From CAZOKZ01 sp964580585 (GTDB lineage Bacteria; Sumerlaeota; Sumerlaeia; SLMS01; JAHLLQ01): a DNA stretch of 36,490 nt. The DNA is taken from the NCBI GenBank assembly GCA_964580585.1, contig CAZOKZ010000044.1:1-36490 (forward strand). Reading direction: 5' to 3'. The notes beneath the pieces were generated by a model, which was not told where the DNA came from, searched no databases, and saw only the letters and a program-made list of their open reading frames with translations. The position numbers were made by a program, and so were the translations under genes. Positions 33,531 through 36,490 of the stretch are shown in pieces (the first letter of the stretch is position 1; each line of letters begins with the position of its first letter).

Positions 33531-35511
33531 TTCCTGAATCGCTCGCCCCTCCAATAGTTCCAACCCGCTTCAGAATGCGCTCGACCAATTGCGGTGAAGT
33601 CAGCTCGAGCTCCTCGAACAACTCGCTCGGTGAACCATGATCGACGAATCGATCCGGGATACCGAATGTCTCAGCATGACGATTGACGTGGCGTTGTGCA
33701 AGCAATTCGTTCACGGCCGAGCCAAAACCACCTTGGATAGTGTTATCCTCGGCGGTGAACAGAAATTCGTGTGTGCGCGCGGTTTCAAGAATCAGTTCTT
33801 CGTCAAGTGGTTTGACAAATCGCGCGTTGATGACCGTTACCGAATGCCCAAGTTTTTCTTCCAGTAACTCGGCGGCTTTTTCAAAGAAGCCGACCATCTT
33901 GCCGATGCCGATCAAAGCAATGCGTTCGCCTTTGCGCACCGTTTCGCCTTTACCAATGGGCAAGGCTTGCGGCTTGCGCGTTACGGGCAGGCCCTTGGCC
34001 GTTCCGCGTGGATAACGCACGGCGATGGGACCGTCGTTGTATTCAATGCCGGTCACCACCATGTCGGCCAGTTCGATTTCGTCCTTTGGCGACATCAATA
34101 CCATCTCGGGGATCATGCGCAGATACGACAAATCGAACACGCCATGGTGAGTCGGGCCGTCGGCGCCGACCAACCCGCCGCGATCCAGCACAAAAAACAC
34201 CGGCAGGTGTTGCAGTGCAACGTCGTGGATCACCTGGTCGAAGGCACGTTGCAGGAACGTCGAATAAATCGCGCACACAGGCTTCAGGCCTTCGGTTGCC
34301 ATGCCGGCAGCCATCGTCACGGCGCATTCCTCCGCGATGCCCACGTCGTAAAAACGCTCGGGGTATGCTTTGCCGAATAAATCGAGGCCCGTGCCGCTGT
34401 CCATGGCGGCGGTGATTCCCACGATTTTCTCGTTGTCTTTCGCGATATCGACCAGCGTCGAACCGAACACCTTGGTCAGTGCGGGCGGACCGTCTTTCTT
34501 GGCCATCACGCCCGTTTCAATTTTCAGATCCGACGCCGCGTGGTACTTGATCGGGTCGTTTTCCGCAAATTTGTAACCTTTGCCTTTTTGCGTGATCGCA
34601 TGCAGCACAATCGGCCCCGGCAAGTCCTTGATTTTCTCCAGCGTCTCGACCAGCGACTGCATGTTGTGGCCATCGATGGGGCCGATGTAGCGAAAGCCCA
34701 GTTCCTCGAAGAACATCCCCGGCACGATCAGACCCTTGATCGCTTCTTCGGCTTGATGCGCGTATTTCAGGAAACCTTCGGGGCTGTGTTTTTTGATCCA
34801 GCCGACAATATCGCGGCGTGCGCGGGTGTAAACCGGGTGCGTGACCGCTTTGCGGAACATCTTGTGCACGACCCAGACGTTTTCGCTGATCGACAACTCA
34901 TTATCGTTGAGCACGACCAGCATGCGTGTTTTGCGCAGCCCCGCGTTGTTCAGCGCTTCGTACGCCATGCCGCCGGTCATCGCACCGTCGCCAATCACGG
35001 CAGCCACGCGGTGGTCATCGCCTTTATGGTCGCGGGCCAACGCCATCCCGAGCGCGGCGGAAATCGACGTCGAAGCATGCCCCGCGCCGAAACAGTCACA
35101 ATCGCTTTCCGAGCGCTTCAGAAATCCCGACAGTCCCTTGTATTGACGCACGGTTTCAAAACGATCGTTCCGTCCCGTCAGGATTTTCCACGCGTATGCC
35201 TGGTGCCCGACGTCCCAGACGACCTTGTCGCGGGGCAGATCGAATTGATTCAGCAGCGCCAGCGTAATATCCACGGCCCCGAGCGGCGCGCCGAAGTGCC
35301 CGCCCTTTTTGGCGATCACCTCGATAATGCGGTGACGCACCTCGCCCGCCAATTGCGTCAGTTGAGCTACATCCAACCGCTTGATATCGGCAGGGGAGCG
35401 AAGAATTTCAAGAATCCGTTCGGCACCGTCGGGATTGAATGGGCATTCCAATTCCGAAGCCGTCGAGGCGGGAAGAATCGGGGAAAAGGGCTCCGCGTGG
35501 GAGTGCGACAT
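33514..35511 (-). CDS. dxs: 1-deoxy-D-xylulose-5-phosphate synthase
   Basis: First enzyme of the MEP isoprenoid pathway: a thiamine-diphosphate enzyme joining pyruvate and glyceraldehyde 3-phosphate. The product has 665 residues, slightly longer than the usual 620-640, because of a polar N-terminal extension of about 25 residues before the conserved region. Signatures are VVWDVGHQAYAWKILTGR, GLSGFLKRSESD, GAGHASTSISAALGMA, the thiamine-diphosphate/Mg site GDGAMTGGMAYEALNNAG with LNDNELSIS, and in the transketolase part GIAEECAVTMAAGMA, STFLQRAFDQVIHDVALQ and DRGGLVGADGPTHHG. The C-terminal domain follows to residue 650. The 3' end overlaps the next gene by 17 bases. xseB is 82 bases upstream, echoing the xseB-ispA-dxs linkage of many bacteria, but without ispA here. 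Confidence 0.96.
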   Translation of the reverse strand: MSHSHAEPFSPILPASTASELECPFNPDGAERILEILRSPADIKRLDVAQLTQLAGEVRHRIIEVIAKKGGHFGAPLGAVDITLALLNQFDLPRDKVVWDVGHQAYAWKILTGRNDRFETVRQYKGLSGFLKRSESDCDCFGAGHASTSISAALGMALARDHKGDDHRVAAVIGDGAMTGGMAYEALNNAGLRKTRMLVVLNDNELSISENVWVVHKMFRKAVTHPVYTRARRDIVGWIKKHSPEGFLKYAHQAEEAIKGLIVPGMFFEELGFRYIGPIDGHNMQSLVETLEKIKDLPGPIVLHAITQKGKGYKFAENDPIKYHAASDLKIETGVMAKKDGPPALTKVFGSTLVDIAKDNEKIVGITAAMDSGTGLDLFGKAYPERFYDVGIAEECAVTMAAGMATEGLKPVCAIYSTFLQRAFDQVIHDVALQHLPVFFVLDRGGLVGADGPTHHGVFDLSYLRMIPEMVLMSPKDEIELADMVVTGIEYNDGPIAVRYPRGTAKGLPVTRKPQALPIGKGETVRKGERIALIGIGKMVGFFEKAAELLEEKLGHSVTVINARFVKPLDEELILETARTHEFLFTAEDNTIQGGFGSAVNELLAQRHVNRHAETFGIPDRFVDHGSPSELFEELELTSPQLVERILKRVGTIGGASDSGNGDAE

Positions 35512-35593
35512 CGTGTTCAGGCCTTTTGCGCGGGATGATCAATTTCCGCCAGGGGGGTAGTGTTCAAGCGGCGAGGCAAAAAGTGCGCCTTGC

Positions 35594-35851
35594 TCAGTCC
35601 TCGTCCTCGGGCGAGCCCTCGAAATCCTCGAGAACCAACTCGCCATCGGCCCGTTCCTGGACCAGTTGCACCCGTTTTTCCAACGCGCTTAGACGCGCTA
35701 AACACTGAGCGCCCAAGCTTTTACCCTCTTCGTACAGGTCGATGGACTTTTCCAGCGAAACCTTGCCCTGCTCGAGTTTTTCCACGATGGATTCCAGGCG
35801 TTCGATGGACTTTTCTAATGGAACGTCGTTTGGCTGTTCAGGTTTGGTCAT
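35594..35851 (-). CDS. xseB: Exodeoxyribonuclease VII small subunit
   Basis: Small acidic helical protein of 85 residues that binds XseA to form exonuclease VII, which degrades single-stranded DNA. The family pattern is clear: PLEKSIERLESIVEKLEQGKVSLEKSIDLYEEGKSLGAQCLARLSALEKRVQLV (about residues 12-65), followed by an acidic tail GELVLEDFEGSPEDED. The ATG at 35851 is preferred over an in-frame TTG at 35863; neither has a strong ribosome-binding site. xseA is not in the window. It is the first visible gene of the xseB-dxs-sigma54-regulator series on the minus strand. Confidence 0.93.
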   Translation of the reverse strand: MTKPEQPNDVPLEKSIERLESIVEKLEQGKVSLEKSIDLYEEGKSLGAQCLARLSALEKRVQLVQERADGELVLEDFEGSPEDED

Positions 35852-35918
35852 CGTGTTGGGCAATCGCCGTTTTCCGGGGCGGGGAGTATCGGGTGATCTG
35901 CAAGTAACAGACCCCCGT

Positions 35919-35948
35919 ATTGAAACGACAACCGAGGGTGGACGTCAA
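35919..35948 (-). promoter_or_regulatory. Possible promoter of the xseB-dxs series
   Basis: Read on the minus strand, TTGACG (35948-35943) and TTCAAT (35924-35919) are 18 bases apart and about 68 bases upstream of the xseB start. The -35 matches the form seen at 8636 and 13005; the -10 has 4 of 6 consensus bases. Confidence 0.3.
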
Positions 35949-36101
35949 GAGGGGAGCGCGGGTGGAAAGAGTAAAGGGGCGTATCACTTCTCTAGTCCAA
36001 AGATTTACAGATTTACTTCAAAGGCGCAAAGGTGACTAAGGAACACAGGAAGAATCAAGATTGTAGTTGATTTCCATTTTTCCGAAGTTCGCTCAAGGGA
36101 G

Positions 36102-36120
36102 CACGGGCATCCTGCCCGTG
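36102..36120. repeat. Short perfect palindrome (CACGGGCA/TGCCCGTG)
   Basis: Eight perfectly complementary bases (36102-36109 and 36113-36120) enclose a TCC loop. No T run follows on the plus strand. It resembles short dispersed palindromes found between genes in many bacteria rather than a gene-specific signal. Confidence 0.4.
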
Positions 36121-36262
36121 TCACTGGATTACCTGAAATAGAGATATCCCCCGCATTTTTTCCGAGACGTTAACTCTTTTTTTGTCTCACCAAATTGCCT
36201 TCATCAATTGTGAAGAGATGGTCACCAGGCAGAAGGGCTGATGTAAATATTAGCTCAGGCCG

Positions 36263-36436
36263 TCAGGTCTGGGAAGTCGTTTTTTGTTTTCGATCCAAGC
36301 GTTTTTTCTCCTGGATTTTTTTGAGTTCCTTCAAACGGGATTCTTTCGATCTCCAAAAATGTGAAACGGGATTGGAATAAGAACCATCCTCAAGATACTT
36401 GACGTATTTTCGACTTCCTAATTTAGTGTATCGAAA
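36263..36436 (-). pseudogene. C-terminal remnant of an unidentified gene
   Basis: On the minus strand a frame of 57 codons ends with TGA at 36263-36265. Its product looks protein-like rather than random: FRYTKLGSRKYVKYLEDGSY, SNPVSHFWRSKESRLKELKK and a basic tail ending KQKTTSQT. No ATG, GTG or usable TTG start lies at its upstream end, and an in-frame TGA at 36437-36439 closes it right where an insertion-sequence-like end begins. It is best explained as the 3' end of a gene cut by that insertion. I do not recognise the family. The evidence is amino-acid character and context only. Confidence 0.35.
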
Positions 36437-36440
36437 TCAG

Positions 36441-36490
36441 TAGTGTCCGGTTATAAGTCGAACAGTGTCAATTGTCCACCTGCACCCTCT
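36441..36490. mobile_element. Probable end of an insertion sequence (continues beyond window)
   Basis: The last 50 bases begin with TAGTGTCCGGTTATAAG, which has the character of a terminal inverted repeat. The transposase-like tail below stops inside that repeat, as is usual for insertion sequences, and the neighbouring gene remnant is broken at the same point. The rest of the element is outside the window, so the family cannot be named. Confidence 0.4.
36451..36490 (-). CDS. Possible transposase C-terminus (partial)
   Basis: A minus-strand frame open from the window edge ends with TAA at 36451-36453. The visible tail is EGAGGQLTLFDL. Its position inside a probable insertion-sequence end suggests a transposase. 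Twelve residues are too few to assign a family. Confidence 0.3.
   Translation of the reverse strand, partial: EGAGGQLTLFDL

Larger units (their letters stand above)
35852..36262. other. Intergenic stretch with repeats, no gene
   Basis: 411 bases without a supported gene. It holds the possible xseB promoter, a purine-rich string with AAGGCGCAAAGG and AGGAACACAGG (about 36020-36051) that resembles one arm of the element at 24327-24457, and the perfect stem-loop at 36102-36120. A T run (36177-36184) and the sequence between it and the gene remnant at 36263 show nothing I can name. Confidence 0.4.

Noticed and set aside
32148..33557. Long 469-codon plus-strand frame opposite the sigma54 regulator
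   Set aside because: It is a shadow of the GC-rich regulator gene; its sequence is rich in His, Arg and Phe with no domain, while the minus strand carries all NtrC motifs.
1..36490. CRISPR arrays, tRNA or rRNA genes and sigma54 (-24/-12) promoters
   Set aside because: I looked for regularly spaced direct repeats, cloverleaf-like or rRNA-like stretches and TGGCAC-N5-TTGC patterns and found none that hold up; a covariance-model scan would be decisive for small RNAs.

Overview
The window is about 36.5 kb from a bacterial chromosome. Protein-coding genes are dense and moderately GC-rich, and they lie in short runs on both strands. The organism looks like a Gram-negative bacterium with an outer membrane (a TolC-type protein and a lipoprotein), peptidoglycan (MreC, MreD, RodA, a YkuD L,D-transpeptidase) and a respiratory TCA cycle (aconitase, 2-oxoglutarate dehydrogenase E1 and E2). 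It makes isoprenoids by the MEP route (Dxs) and makes pantothenate (PanC). Secreted FG-GAP repeats, a kinase-like fusion protein and MuiA-type DUF4139 protein suggest a PVC/FCB-like or neighbouring candidate phylum. That placement is inference; there is no rRNA in the window and nothing that fixes the taxon.

Layout. 1-1456 is the 3' part of a PAS/histidine-kinase/receiver hybrid. panC (minus) converges on it with an 8-base gap, and a TolC-like gene runs away from panC. 4455-7058 is a minus-strand mreC-mreD-rodA cluster without mreB or the PBP2 gene. 7549-8576 is a tusA-like/moeB-like sulfur-transfer pair with overlapping ends. 8705-16098 is an accessory stretch on the plus strand: an FG-GAP secreted protein behind a near-consensus promoter, a lipoprotein with a glycogen-binding-like (CBM48/AMPK-beta type) module, a DUF4139 protein, an FkbM methyltransferase, a 751-residue membrane fusion protein (degenerate kinase, transmembrane segment, two CBM48-like modules, degenerate thioredoxin) and a small membrane protein. 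16430-24316 carries acnA, odhA (sucA), a methyltransferase and sucB. 24491-29268 holds a secreted hypothetical protein, a DegT-family aminotransferase, a LURP-one/scramblase-like protein and, on the minus strand, an L,D-transpeptidase. An RhlE-type helicase and an AT-richer ankyrin gene follow. The right part is a minus-strand xseB-dxs-sigma54-regulator run, then about 400 bases without a gene, a 57-codon gene remnant and what looks like the edge of an insertion sequence.

The most unusual content is 9933-15331. A CBM48-like fold appears three times in two proteins, and the larger protein joins it to a kinase-like domain that has lost its catalytic Asp and a thioredoxin-like domain that has lost both redox cysteines. 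This recalls the kinase plus carbohydrate-binding logic of eukaryotic AMPK, but here it sits on one membrane-anchored and apparently non-enzymatic scaffold. The rest is mostly core metabolism and envelope biology, with local oddities: a DEGD helicase, a Cys-to-His change at a MoeB zinc site, intergenic stem-loops and a probable family of short palindromic repeats.
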